From Actinomycetes bacterium (lineage in GTDB: Bacteria; Actinomycetota; Actinomycetes; Actinomycetales; Cellulomonadaceae), in the NCBI GenBank assembly GCA_023388235.1, contig JAEWGQ010000209.1, positions 1 through 13,036 on the forward strand: a DNA stretch of 13,036 nucleotides, written 5' to 3'. A model generated the notes under the pieces. That model saw nothing but the letters and a program-made list of their open reading frames with translations. It did no database searches and was not told where the DNA came from. Position 1 is the first letter of the stretch, and every line of letters starts with the position of its first letter. Positions 1-6,361 of this stretch are shown one piece after another. Both the position numbers and the translations under genes were made by a program.

Positions 1-709
1 TGTTGTGCGTGGTCGCGCCGCCGAGCTCCTCGAAGCCGACGTCCTCCCCGGTGACCGCGCGGATCACGTCGGGGCCGGTGATGAACATGTTCGACGTGCC
101 GTCGGCCATGACGATGAAGTCGGTCAGCGCGGGGGAGTACACCGCGCCGCCGGCGGACGGCCCGAGGATCAGGCTGATCTGGGGGATCACGCCGGAGGCG
201 GCGACGTTGCGGCGGAAGATCTCCGCGAACTGGGTCAGGCCGGCGACGCCCTCCTGGATGCGCGCGCCGCCGCCGTCGCTGATGCCCACCAGCGGCATCC
301 CGGTGCGCAGCGCGAGGTCCATGACCTTGGTGATCTTCTGGCCGTGCACCTCGCCGAGGCTGCCGCCGAAGACCGTGAAGTCCTGGGAGTAGACCGCCAC
401 GGGCCGGCCGTCGACGGTGCCGTGGCCGACGACGACGCCGTCGCCCGGGACGCGGCGGCGGTCGAGCCCGAAGTTCGTCGAGCGGTGCCGCACGAACGCG
501 TCGATCTCGGTGAACGAGCCCGGGTCGAGCAGCGCCTCGACGCGCTCGCGGGCGGTGCGCTTGCCGCGCGCGTGCTGCTTCTCGGCGGCGGCCTGCTCCG
601 GCTCCGTGACGGCGCGGCGGTAGCGGTCGGCCAGGTCGGCCACCTTGGCGGCGGTGCCGGTGGGGGCGTCCGCGCCCGGCGGTGCGGGCGTCGCAGGGGA
701 GTCAGTCAC
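1..709 (-). CDS. accD: Acyl-CoA (propionyl/acetyl-CoA) carboxylase beta subunit, AccD5/PccB type, 3' part cut by the window edge
   Basis: This is the carboxyltransferase subunit of a biotin-dependent acyl-CoA carboxylase. It moves CO2 from carboxybiotin on the alpha subunit to an acyl-CoA such as propionyl- or acetyl-CoA, feeding fatty-acid or methylmalonyl-CoA synthesis. The first 236 codons are present and the frame runs open off position 1; the family is usually about 520-550 residues. Visible motifs are [10 protein letters not shown] (49-58), VPGDGVV (87-93), [16 protein letters not shown] (108-123), [11 protein letters not shown] (144-154) and [16 protein letters not shown] (183-198), typical of the crotonase-fold N-domain. 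The GTG at 707-709 is chosen because it lies 7 nt after a TAGCCT -10 box, suggesting a leaderless message; no Shine-Dalgarno sequence is seen. The residues that set acyl-chain specificity lie in the missing half, so the substrate is open. It is divergent from birA, as in mycobacteria. Confidence 0.93.
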   Translation of the reverse strand, partial: MTDSPATPAPPGADAPTGTAAKVADLADRYRRAVTEPEQAAAEKQHARGKRTARERVEALLDPGSFTEIDAFVRHRSTNFGLDRRRVPGDGVVVGHGTVDGRPVAVYSQDFTVFGGSLGEVHGQKITKVMDLALRTGMPLVGISDGGGARIQEGVAGLTQFAEIFRRNVAASGVIPQISLILGPSAGGAVYSPALTDFIVMADGTSNMFITGPDVIRAVTGEDVGFEELGGATTHN

Positions 710-716
710 CCGAGGA

Positions 717-722
717 AGGCTA
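717..722 (-). promoter_or_regulatory. -10 box of a leaderless promoter for accD
   Basis: Read on the minus strand the hexamer is TAGCCT, matching the actinobacterial TANNNT -10 pattern. It ends 7 nt before the GTG start at 709, so transcription would begin at or next to the start codon. No convincing -35 is visible. The absence of an SD sequence before this GTG supports a leaderless message, which is common in actinobacteria. Confidence 0.45.
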
Positions 723-798
723 GTGGCCGCCCCGCCGGCCGGGGGGTGCGGACGCGCACGGACTCCGGCGCGTCGGGTCGTGCGGATGCCACAACCGC

Positions 799-804
799 CA
801 GGAT
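799..804 (+). promoter_or_regulatory. Possible -10 box (CAGGAT) of a leaderless birA promoter
   Basis: CAGGAT lies 6 nt before the birA GTG at 811. It would put the transcription start on or beside the start codon, mirroring the accD and cyclase arrangements. The first base departs from TANNNT. The same bases could instead act as a weak AGGA ribosome site, so this is tentative. Confidence 0.25.
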
Positions 805-810
805 GGGCGG

Positions 811-1665
811 GTGGACTCCGGACGGGCCCCGCTGCGGGCGGACGAGGTGCGCGCCGCGCTGCTGGCCCCGGCCGGGCCGCTGCGGCGCTGCGAGGTGCTC
901 GCGGTGGCGGGCTCGACGAGCACGGAGGCGCTGGCCCGGCTGGCGCGGGACCCGGGCTGGGCGGACGGCGGCCTGCTCGTCGCCGAGCACCAGGCGGCGG
1001 GCCGCGGCCGCGGGGGCCGCACGTGGACGACCCCGCCCGGGGCGGCGCTGCCGCTGTCCCTGGTGCTGCGCCCGGGCGTGCCGCGCCCGGCGTGGGGGTG
1101 GCTGCCGCTGCTCGCGGGGCTCGGCGTGGTGCGGGCGGTGGCGGACGCCACGGGGCTGCCCGCGGCCCTCAAGTGGCCGAACGACGTGCTGCTGCCCGAC
1201 CCCGCCGGCCGGGGGCTGCCGGGCTGGGGGACGGACCGCAAGGCGGTCGGCATCCTGGCCGAGGTCGCGCCGGCGGGCGACGCCGTCGTGCTGGGCATCG
1301 GGGTGAACGTGGACCAGGCGCCCGCCGAGCTCCCGGTGCCGAGCGCCACGTCCCTGCGGGCGGCGGGCGCCGCGGTCGACCGGACGGACCTGCTGGTGGG
1401 CGTGGTGCGCGCGGTGGCCGGGACGCTCGACCGCTGGCGTGCGCACGGCGGGGACGTCGCGGCGGCGGGCCTGGACGCCGAGGTCGCGGGCGTCTGCCGG
1501 ACGCTCGGCACCGTGGTCGGCGCCACGCTGCCGGACGGCGCGCGGGTGCAGGGCACGGCGGTGCGGATCGACCCCGACGGGGCCCTCGTGCTGCGCGGGC
1601 CGGACGGTGCGGAGCGCCGGCTGCTGGCGGGTGACGTACGTCACGTGCGCCCCGCGGTGAACTAG
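811..1665 (+). CDS. birA: Biotin--[acetyl-CoA-carboxylase] ligase (biotin protein ligase), class I
   Basis: This cytosolic enzyme activates biotin with ATP to biotinyl-5'-AMP and transfers it to a lysine of biotin carboxyl carrier domains. The 284-residue protein shows STST (35-38, biotin pocket), the adenylate loop GRGRGGRTW (64-72), KWPNDV (121-126), the catalytic-lysine segment [10 protein letters not shown] (142-151) and GIGVNV (162-167). A short C-terminal SH3-like domain follows from about residue 230. There is no N-terminal winged-helix DNA-binding domain, so this is a mono-functional ligase rather than an E. coli-type BirA repressor. Its likely client is the carboxylase encoded by the divergent accD locus. 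The GTG at 811 gives a normal length and begins just before the conserved core. Its last codons use unusual GTA and CGT triplets, where a palindromic operator candidate for the next gene is embedded. Confidence 0.95.
   Translation: MDSGRAPLRADEVRAALLAPAGPLRRCEVLAVAGSTSTEALARLARDPGWADGGLLVAEHQAAGRGRGGRTWTTPPGAALPLSLVLRPGVPRPAWGWLPLLAGLGVVRAVADATGLPAALKWPNDVLLPDPAGRGLPGWGTDRKAVGILAEVAPAGDAVVLGIGVNVDQAPAELPVPSATSLRAAGAAVDRTDLLVGVVRAVAGTLDRWRAHGGDVAAAGLDAEVAGVCRTLGTVVGATLPDGARVQGTAVRIDPDGALVLRGPDGAERRLLAGDVRHVRPAVN
1631..1644. promoter_or_regulatory. CRP/GlxR-like operator candidate (perfect 14-bp palindrome)
   Basis: GTGACGTACGTCAC is perfectly palindromic and matches the core GTGA-N6-TCAC of the cAMP-receptor-protein/GlxR consensus TGTGA-N6-TCACA; the outermost T and A are absent. 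It lies inside the end of birA, encoding G-D-V-R-H with GTA and CGT codons. It is centred about 38 bp before the likely transcription start of the adenylate cyclase gene, so it overlaps that promoter's -35 position. A cAMP-responsive regulator feeding back on its own cyclase gene is an inference. Confidence 0.45.
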
Positions 1666-1668
1666 GGT
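1663..1668 (+). promoter_or_regulatory. -10 box (TAGGGT) of a leaderless adenylate cyclase promoter, overlapping the birA stop codon
   Basis: TAGGGT fits TANNNT, and its first three bases are the birA stop codon. Seven bases separate it from the GTG start at 1676, placing the transcription start at the start codon. No Shine-Dalgarno sequence fits in the 10-bp gap, which favours leaderless translation. Read-through from birA is also possible. Confidence 0.45.
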
Positions 1669-1675
1669 CGCGGGT

Positions 1676-2770
1676 GTGACGGACGGGACCCAGGACGAGG
1701 CGCGCGACGGCGGCGGCGACCGCGACGACCTCGCCGGCACCCCCGGGGCGCGGCTCGACGCGGCGCTCCTGGGCGGCCCCCGCACGCTGTCGCTGCGCGA
1801 CCTCGCGGACCGCGCCGGCGTCGACCTGGAGCTGGTGCGCCTGTACTGGCGCACGCTCGGCCTGCCGCACCCGGACGCCGACGACGTGGCGTTCACCTGC
1901 CGGGACGCCGAGGCGCTGGAGAGCGCCGCCGCGCTGCTGCGGGACGAGCAGGTGGGCGGGCGCACGATGATCTCGCTGACCCGGGCGCTCGGGCACACGT
2001 CGGACCGCCTGGCGCTGTGGCAGGTGGAGGCCCTCGTGGAGGACCGCGCCACCCGTGGCGGGCTCGACGACCCGGCGGCGCGGCGCGCCGTGCTGGAGGA
2101 GCTGCCCGAGCTGGCGCCGGTGCTGGAGGCGCAGCTGCTGCACTCCTACCGCCGGCACCTCGCGGCGATCGCGGCCCGGTACGCCGTGGAGTTCGCGGCG
2201 GGGCAGGACCCGGCCGGCGACCCGGCGGCGCTGCCGCTGGCCCGGGCGGTCGGGTTCGCGGACATGGTGTCGTTCACGCGCCGGACGGCGGGCCTGGGGT
2301 CCACGGACCTGTCGGACTTCGTGCAGCGGTTCGAGACGATCGCCCGCGACGTCGTCACGCAGGGCGGCGGGCGGGTCGTCAAGACGATCGGCGACGCCGT
2401 GCTGTTCGTGGCGGACGACGTCCGGACCGGCGCGCGGGTCGCGCTGGAGCTCGCCCGGGTGCTCGGCGGCGACCTGGACGTCGAGCGGGAGAAGGGCGCC
2501 GGCGGGCTGGCGGAGGGCGCGCGCGGCGTGACCCCGGTGCGCGTCGGCGTGGTGTGGGGGCGGGTGCTGTCCCGGTTCGGGGACGTGTTCGGCCCGTCGG
2601 TGAACGTGGCGGCCCGGCTGACGGACATCGCCGACCCGAGCACCGTGCTGACCGACCCGTCGACGGCGCGGCTGCTGGTGGACACCCCGGGCCTGGTGCT
2701 CGAGCCGCTGCCGGAGCGCGAGCTCGAGGGGATCGGGACGCTCGCGCCGGTCCGGCTGCGCACCGCCTGA
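1676..2770 (+). CDS. Class III adenylate cyclase with N-terminal regulatory domain (Rv1264/Rv2212-like)
   Basis: Makes cAMP from ATP. The 364-residue protein has no signal peptide or membrane segment, so it should be cytosolic. Residues about 25-175 form a helical N-terminal region resembling the autoinhibitory adenylate cyclase regulatory domain of mycobacterial Rv1264, which makes that enzyme pH-sensitive; whether this one senses pH is not shown. Residues about 185-364 are the cyclase homology domain. It has metal-binding aspartates D196 (GFADMVSFT) and D240 (KTIGDAVLF), adenine-selecting K236 and D303, and transition-state N310 and R314 (GDVFGPSVNVAARL, 302-315). All canonical residues are present, so an active homodimer specific for ATP is expected. 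It follows birA by 10 bp but probably has its own leaderless promoter; a CRP-like palindrome covers that promoter's -35 region. A hairpin follows the stop. Confidence 0.93.
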   Translation: MTDGTQDEARDGGGDRDDLAGTPGARLDAALLGGPRTLSLRDLADRAGVDLELVRLYWRTLGLPHPDADDVAFTCRDAEALESAAALLRDEQVGGRTMISLTRALGHTSDRLALWQVEALVEDRATRGGLDDPAARRAVLEELPELAPVLEAQLLHSYRRHLAAIAARYAVEFAAGQDPAGDPAALPLARAVGFADMVSFTRRTAGLGSTDLSDFVQRFETIARDVVTQGGGRVVKTIGDAVLFVADDVRTGARVALELARVLGGDLDVEREKGAGGLAEGARGVTPVRVGVVWGRVLSRFGDVFGPSVNVAARLTDIADPSTVLTDPSTARLLVDTPGLVLEPLPERELEGIGTLAPVRLRTA

Positions 2771-2771
2771 G

Positions 2772-2799
2772 CGCCGCCGGGCCCCCGGGTGCGGCGGCG
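2772..2799 (+). terminator. Hairpin terminator after the adenylate cyclase gene
   Basis: CGCCGCC at 2772-2778 pairs with GGCGGCG at 2793-2799 around a 14-nt GC-rich loop, starting 1 nt after the cyclase stop codon. There is no U-tract, which is usual for actinobacterial terminators. Confidence 0.45.
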
Positions 2800-2810
2800 T
2801 CCGCGCGGGT

Positions 2811-2822
2811 CGAATCGATTCG
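2811..2822. promoter_or_regulatory. Operator candidate upstream of the efflux pump gene (12-bp palindrome)
   Basis: CGAATCGATTCG is a perfect palindrome and one of the most AT-rich short patches in this part of the window. It is centred about 40 bp before the pump start codon. A TetR- or MarR-family repressor site for a drug pump is plausible but no such regulator is encoded nearby. Perfect 12-bp palindromes are expected a few times by chance in 13 kb. Confidence 0.3.
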
Positions 2823-2856
2823 CCACCCCGGCGGGGGAGTGGGACGATAGGGCCAC

Positions 2857-4146
2857 ATGAGCACTGGCGACCCCGTTCCGTCCACGCCCGCGCCCGCGCC
2901 GGGCGAGGGGCCCGCCGTCGCACCGGTCGCCGCCCGCCCGGACCCGGTGTTCCGGCCGAACGCCAAGTACGTGCTGCTGCTCGGGGTCATGACGGCCCTG
3001 CCGGCGGTGACCACCGACATCTACCTGCCGTCGCTGCCCGACGTCGCGCAGGACCTGCGCACCAGCGCCGCGGCCGCCCAGCTCACGATGACGTCGATGC
3101 TCATCGGCGGCGCCGTCGGGCAGCTCGTCATCGGGCCGCTGTCCGACCGGTTCGGCCGCCGGCGCCCCGTCCTGGTGGGCGTCGCGCTGCACGTGGTGAC
3201 CTCGCTGCTGTGCGCCGTCGCCCCGGCCATCGTGCCGCTGATCGCGCTGCGCACGATGCAGGGCTTCTTCAACGCGTCCGCCTCCGTCGTCGCGATGGCG
3301 GTGATCCGGGACCGGTTCGTCGGCCCGGACGCCTCGCGCCTGCTGTCCCGGCTGATGCTCGTCATCGGCGTGGCCCCGCTGTTCGCGCCGAGCGTCGGCG
3401 GGCTGATCGCCGGGGAGTTCGGCTGGCGCGGCGTGTTCGTCGCGCTCGCCCTCTACGGGGCGGCGCTGTGGGTCGTCGTGCTGCGCCGGCTGCCCGAGAC
3501 GCTGCCGCCCGCGCGGCGGATCGCGTCCACGGGCGGCGCGTGGCGGGGGTACGGGGTGCTGGTGCGGGACCGGCACTTCGTGGCCCTCGCGGTGCTGCCC
3601 GGGCTCGGGCAGGCGGTGCTGATGAGCTACGTCGTGGGGTCGCCGTTCGTGCTGCGGGAGGGCTTCGGCCTGACGGCGGGGCAGTTCGCGCTGGTGTTCG
3701 CCGTCAACGGCGTGGGCCTGGTCGGCGGGGCGCAGGTGAACGCCGCGCTGGTCCGGCGGTACGCGCCCATCCAGATCGTCCGGGCCGTGCTGCCGGTGTC
3801 GTTCCTGCTGACCCTGGCGCTGCTGGCGCTCGCGGTCACGGGGGCCGGCGGGCTGCCCGCGCTGCTCGTGTCGCTGTTCCTCATCATGTCGCTGGTGAAC
3901 TTCACGCCCCCGAACGCCTCGGCCATCGCGCTGTCCCGGCACGGGGAGCGCGCGGGGACGGCCGCCGCGTTCATCGGCTCGCTCCAGGCCGGGGTCGCGG
4001 GCGTCGTCAGCCCGCTGGTCGGCGTGCTGGGGGAGGACACGGTGGCGATGGCGACCGTGATGGCCGGCGCGGCCGGCGCGGCGCTGCTGGTGCTGGCCGT
4101 GGCGACGCCGGCGTACCGCCGCGGCGGGTGGACCGCGGCGCACTGA
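2857..4146 (+). CDS. Bcr/CflA-family MFS multidrug efflux transporter
   Basis: A 429-residue major facilitator superfamily protein of the 12-helix drug:H+ antiporter type, in the cytoplasmic membrane. A Pro/Ala-rich cytoplasmic N-terminus of about 35 residues precedes helix 1. The family hallmark DIYLPSLP (54-61) follows helix 1, with the membrane-embedded acidic residue D54. Motif A, GPLSDRFGRRRP (93-104), lies between helices 2 and 3. RTMQG (132-136) carries the motif B arginine. VAPLFAPSVGG (172-182) is the antiporter motif C area, and RLPETLP (211-217) begins the central loop. The substrate cannot be read from sequence; relatives export chloramphenicol, florfenicol, bicyclomycin or sulfonamides. 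The ATG at 2857 has only a weak GATAGGG before it, which may instead be part of a -10 element. The gene is monocistronic by position and converges on the aminotransferase gene with a 9-bp gap. Confidence 0.9.
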   Translation: MSTGDPVPSTPAPAPGEGPAVAPVAARPDPVFRPNAKYVLLLGVMTALPAVTTDIYLPSLPDVAQDLRTSAAAAQLTMTSMLIGGAVGQLVIGPLSDRFGRRRPVLVGVALHVVTSLLCAVAPAIVPLIALRTMQGFFNASASVVAMAVIRDRFVGPDASRLLSRLMLVIGVAPLFAPSVGGLIAGEFGWRGVFVALALYGAALWVVVLRRLPETLPPARRIASTGGAWRGYGVLVRDRHFVALAVLPGLGQAVLMSYVVGSPFVLREGFGLTAGQFALVFAVNGVGLVGGAQVNAALVRRYAPIQIVRAVLPVSFLLTLALLALAVTGAGGLPALLVSLFLIMSLVNFTPPNASAIALSRHGERAGTAAAFIGSLQAGVAGVVSPLVGVLGEDTVAMATVMAGAAGAALLVLAVATPAYRRGGWTAAH

Positions 4147-4159
4147 CCGCCCGCGTCAG
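4143..4159. terminator. Small symmetric hairpin between convergent genes, possible two-way terminator
   Basis: CTGAC (4143-4147) pairs with GTCAG (4155-4159) around a 7-nt loop, and flanking CGCG-type segments could lengthen the stem with mismatches. Both convergent stop codons lie inside the stem. The stem is short, so the call is tentative. Confidence 0.25.
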
Positions 4160-5421
4160 GCCGCGAGCCGGGCGAGCCGCGCCGTCGCCTCGGCGAGCAC
4201 GGCCGGCTGCTTGACGAACGTGAACCGCACGGCGGTGCGCAGCGCGCGGTCCGCGGCCGACCCGTCGCGCGTGAACGCCCCGACGGGCACCCCCACGACG
4301 CCGGCGAGGCCGGGCAGCGCGCGGCACAGGCCGGCGGCGTCCCGCAGGCCGGTGCCGGCGAGCGGGCCGGACAGCAGCGGGCCGGCGTCGGCCACCACGA
4401 AGTACGTGCCCTGCGGCCGGACCACGCTGAAGCCCGCGGCGGTCAGCCCCTCGGACAGCAGGTCGCGGCGGTCGGCGAGCGAGGCCGCGAGGTCGCGCAC
4501 CCAGGTGGCGTCCGGCCCGTCGGTGGTCTCCAGCGCGAGCGCCCGGGCCACCGCGGGCTGGAACGGGGCGCCCGACACGTACGTGAGGAACTGCTTCACC
4601 GCGCGCACCGCGTCCACCAGCGGCGCGGGCCCGGTCACCCAGCCGATCTTCCAGCCGGTGAACGAGAAGGTCTTCCCGGCGGACGACACGGTCAGGGTCC
4701 GGTCCGCGGCACCGGGCAGCGTCGCGAAGGGCACGTGCGCGACGCCGTCGAAGGTGAGGTGCTCGTACACCTCGTCCGTCACGACCAGGCAGTCGTGCCG
4801 CTCGGCGACCTCCGCCACGACGGCCAGCTCGTCGCGGGTCAGCACCGCGCCCGTCGGGTTGTGCGGGGTATTCAGCAGGATCATGCGCGTCCGGTCGGTG
4901 ACCGCGGCCCGCAGGGCGGCGGCGTCGAGCCGGAAGCCGTCCGGGGTCGCCGCCAGCGGCGCCGTCGTGTGCCGGGCGCCGGCGAGCGCGATCACGGCCG
5001 CGTACGCGTCGTAGAACGGCTCCAGCGTCAGCACCTCGTCGCCCGGCTCGGTGAGCGCCAGCACCGCGGCGGCGAGGGCCTCCGTCGCCCCGGTGGTCAC
5101 CAGCACCTCGGTGTCCGGGTCCGGGTCCAGCCCGTAGTGCCGCCGCTGGTGGTCGGCGACCGCCCGGCGCAGCTCCGGGATGCCCGGCCCCGGCGGGTAC
5201 TGGTTCGCGCCCGCGGCGATGGCGTCGGCCGCGGCGCGCTTGACGGACGCCGGCCCGTCCACGTCGGGGAACCCCTGGCCGAGGTTGATCGCGCCGGTCC
5301 GCGCGGCGAGCGCGGACATCTCCGCGAAGATCGTCGGCCGGGGCACGCCGTCCGCGCCGAGCAGGCCGGCGGAGCGCGCGGCGTCGCGCCAGCGCCCGGC
5401 GGGGGAGGTCGGGGTGCTCAT
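4156..5421 (-). CDS. PLP-dependent class I/II aminotransferase, DapC/kynurenine-aminotransferase-like
   Basis: A 421-residue fold-type I aminotransferase. Key features are INLGQGFPD (45-53, substrate entry), NQYPPGPG (73-80), NTPHNPTG (184-191) with the cofactor-contacting Asn188, TDEVYE (215-220) with Asp216 bonding the pyridine nitrogen, SSAGKTFSFTGWKIGW (246-261) with Schiff-base Lys250, and RFTF with Arg399 for the substrate carboxylate. The overall pattern closely resembles mycobacterial Rv0858c, assigned as N-succinyldiaminopimelate aminotransferase in lysine and cell-wall biosynthesis. The same subgroup includes kynurenine/glutamine and methionine aminotransferases, and no other dap genes are nearby, so the exact substrate is uncertain. 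The ATG at 5419-5421 has an AGGA ribosome site about 8 nt upstream. A 40-residue membrane protein gene lies 42 bp upstream on the same strand, and the 3' end converges with the efflux pump gene. Confidence 0.9.
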   Translation of the reverse strand: MSTPTSPAGRWRDAARSAGLLGADGVPRPTIFAEMSALAARTGAINLGQGFPDVDGPASVKRAAADAIAAGANQYPPGPGIPELRRAVADHQRRHYGLDPDPDTEVLVTTGATEALAAAVLALTEPGDEVLTLEPFYDAYAAVIALAGARHTTAPLAATPDGFRLDAAALRAAVTDRTRMILLNTPHNPTGAVLTRDELAVVAEVAERHDCLVVTDEVYEHLTFDGVAHVPFATLPGAADRTLTVSSAGKTFSFTGWKIGWVTGPAPLVDAVRAVKQFLTYVSGAPFQPAVARALALETTDGPDATWVRDLAASLADRRDLLSEGLTAAGFSVVRPQGTYFVVADAGPLLSGPLAGTGLRDAAGLCRALPGLAGVVGVPVGAFTRDGSAADRALRTAVRFTFVKQPAVLAEATARLARLAA

Positions 5422-5450
5422 GGGGCGGTCCTGTCGTCGGGGACGCCAGG

Positions 5451-5456
5451 AGGGTA
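5451..5456 (-). promoter_or_regulatory. Possible -10 box for the aminotransferase gene
   Basis: On the minus strand this reads TACCCT, a TANNNT match. It predicts a transcription start near 5444 and a leader of about 23 nt containing the AGGA ribosome site. No good -35 is visible, so co-transcription with the upstream small gene remains possible. Confidence 0.3.
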
Positions 5457-5463
5457 GCCCGGG

Positions 5464-5586
5464 TCAGAGCAGGCCGGAGGCCGCGGCGAGCCCGCCGAGG
5501 ACCACGAGCAGCAGCGAGGCCCACGCGCACACGACGAACAGCGGCACGTGGTGCCGGGTCCGGGTGCGGGGCTGGTGCGCGCTCAT
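5464..5586 (-). CDS. Small single-pass membrane protein, 40 residues, function unknown
   Basis: A short reading frame from the ATG at 5584-5586 to the TGA at 5464-5466. The protein has a basic, His/Arg-rich head of about 13 residues (PRTRTRHH in its middle) followed by one hydrophobic segment of about 26 residues from VPLFVV to the end, with a Gly-Gly-Leu-Ala-Ala turn. This predicts a single membrane helix with the head in the cytoplasm. Every codon checked after the start ends in G or C, like the neighbouring real genes, which argues for coding. No clear SD sequence precedes the ATG. It lies 42 bp upstream of the aminotransferase on the same strand. I do not recognise the family. It does not look like the MetS-type small transporter subunits. 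Confidence 0.5.
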   Translation of the reverse strand: MSAHQPRTRTRHHVPLFVVCAWASLLLVVLGGLAAASGLL

Positions 5587-5661
5587 ACCCGGGACATCGG
5601 CAGCACGGCGGCCGACTCAAGCCTTCGCCGCTGGGCCACCCGGGTGACGTCCGGCGCCCGC

Positions 5662-5694
5662 GCCGTCCGGCGGTTCGCCCGCCGGGGCGACGGC
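5662..5694 (-). terminator. Hairpin terminator of the lipoprotein gene
   Basis: A CCGGCGG/CCGCCGG stem (5667-5673 with 5679-5685) around a TTCGC loop is extended by GCCGTC/GACGGC outer arms (5662-5667 with 5689-5694) past a small bulge. It starts 5 nt beyond the stop codon of the minus-strand lipoprotein gene and has no U-tract. Confidence 0.5.
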
Positions 5695-5699
5695 TCGCG

Positions 5700-6233
5700 T
5701 CAGCCCTGCTCGGCCTGCCGCACCTGCTCCCCGAGCTCCTGGACGCGCTGCGCGAGCCGGTCCAGCGCGTCGGCCGTGGTCGCGTCGACCTGCCCGGCGG
5801 CGTCGTCCAGGGCGGTGCGGGCGGAGTCGAGCGCCGAGCGCGCGGACGCCAGCCGGTCCTGCGCGGCGGCCGACCCCTGCTCCTGCGCGTCCGTGAGCGC
5901 CGTGGTGGCGTCCTCGATGGCGGTCCCCGCGCTGTCGAGGGCGTCCTGCGCGCCGGCCGGCACGGTGGCGTCCATGTCGGACAGCCGTGCGGTCGCCTCG
6001 TCCAGGGACGCGCGGGCGGAGTCCACCCGCTCGCGCGCGGAGTCGGCCAGCGCCGACAGCCGGTCGGCCGCGTCGGTGGCCGAGGAGCGGGCGGAGTCCA
6101 CGGCGGAGCGGGCCTGCGACGCGGCGTCCTGGGCCTGCGCGCACGCCCCGAGCAGCCCGGCGGCGGCCAGGGCGAGCGGGACGGCGACCGCGAGGCGCGC
6201 GGTGCGGGACAGCGGGGGTCGGCGGGTGGTCAT
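5700..6233 (-). CDS. Alanine-rich helical lipoprotein with repeated DSAR heptads, function unknown
   Basis: A 177-residue predicted lipoprotein. A basic N-terminus (TTRRPPLSRTAR) leads into a hydrophobic stretch and a lipobox L-G-A-C, with lipidation expected at Cys31. The mature part is almost entirely Ala, Asp, Ser, Arg, Leu and Gln, without aromatic residues, and should form long amphipathic helices or coiled coils. A [VAL]DSAR-like motif occurs at 45, 63, 70, 99, 128 and 135, several of them 7 residues apart. At DNA level a 15-bp repeat (6012-6026 and 6087-6101) underlies two of the copies. The ATG is well supported by AGGAGG at 6242-6247 with an 8-nt spacer. It looks like apolipoprotein- or LEA-like spacer proteins by composition, but composition alone does not give a function. 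Placement on the outer face of the cytoplasmic membrane is inferred from the lipobox. Confidence 0.8.
   Translation of the reverse strand: MTTRRPPLSRTARLAVAVPLALAAAGLLGACAQAQDAASQARSAVDSARSSATDAADRLSALADSARERVDSARASLDEATARLSDMDATVPAGAQDALDSAGTAIEDATTALTDAQEQGSAAAQDRLASARSALDSARTALDDAAGQVDATTADALDRLAQRVQELGEQVRQAEQG
6012..6101 (-). repeat. Direct repeat within the lipoprotein gene
   Basis: The 15-mer GCGGGCGGAGTCCAC (plus-strand reading) occurs at 6012-6026 and 6087-6101, 75 bp (25 codons) apart and in frame. It encodes the VDSAR units at residues 70 and 45. It suggests the protein grew by internal duplication of helical repeats. Confidence 0.6.
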
Positions 6234-6302
6234 GCGGGGAGCCTCCTCGTCGGGGGCGTCCAGTGTGCCAGGGCGGGCTGGGAGCAGCCCGGGCGGGAAC
6301 GG

Positions 6303-6340
6303 GAGCGCCCCGCCCGCGGACGATCGCGGGCGGGGCGCTC
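6303..6340 (-). terminator. Strong terminator hairpin of adhE
   Basis: A perfect 16-bp GC-rich stem (6303-6318 with 6325-6340) encloses a 6-nt loop (GACGAT). It begins 21 nt past the adhE stop codon. It is the longest perfect inverted repeat I found in the window and insulates adhE from the downstream lipoprotein gene. There is no U-tract. Confidence 0.75.
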
Positions 6341-6361
6341 GGCGAGCAGCCTGACCAGGGG

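Noticed and set aside
737..770. Inverted repeats (for example GTGCG-N4-CGCAC) in the accD-birA divergent gap as a fatty-acid or biotin operator
   Set aside because: No resemblance to BirA, BioQ or FasR sites that I can defend; short GC palindromes are expected by chance in this composition.
1169..4143. Long minus-strand frames opposite birA, the cyclase and the efflux pump
   Set aside because: Low-complexity Arg/Pro/Ala translations with no motifs, while the plus-strand frames carry complete catalytic signatures.
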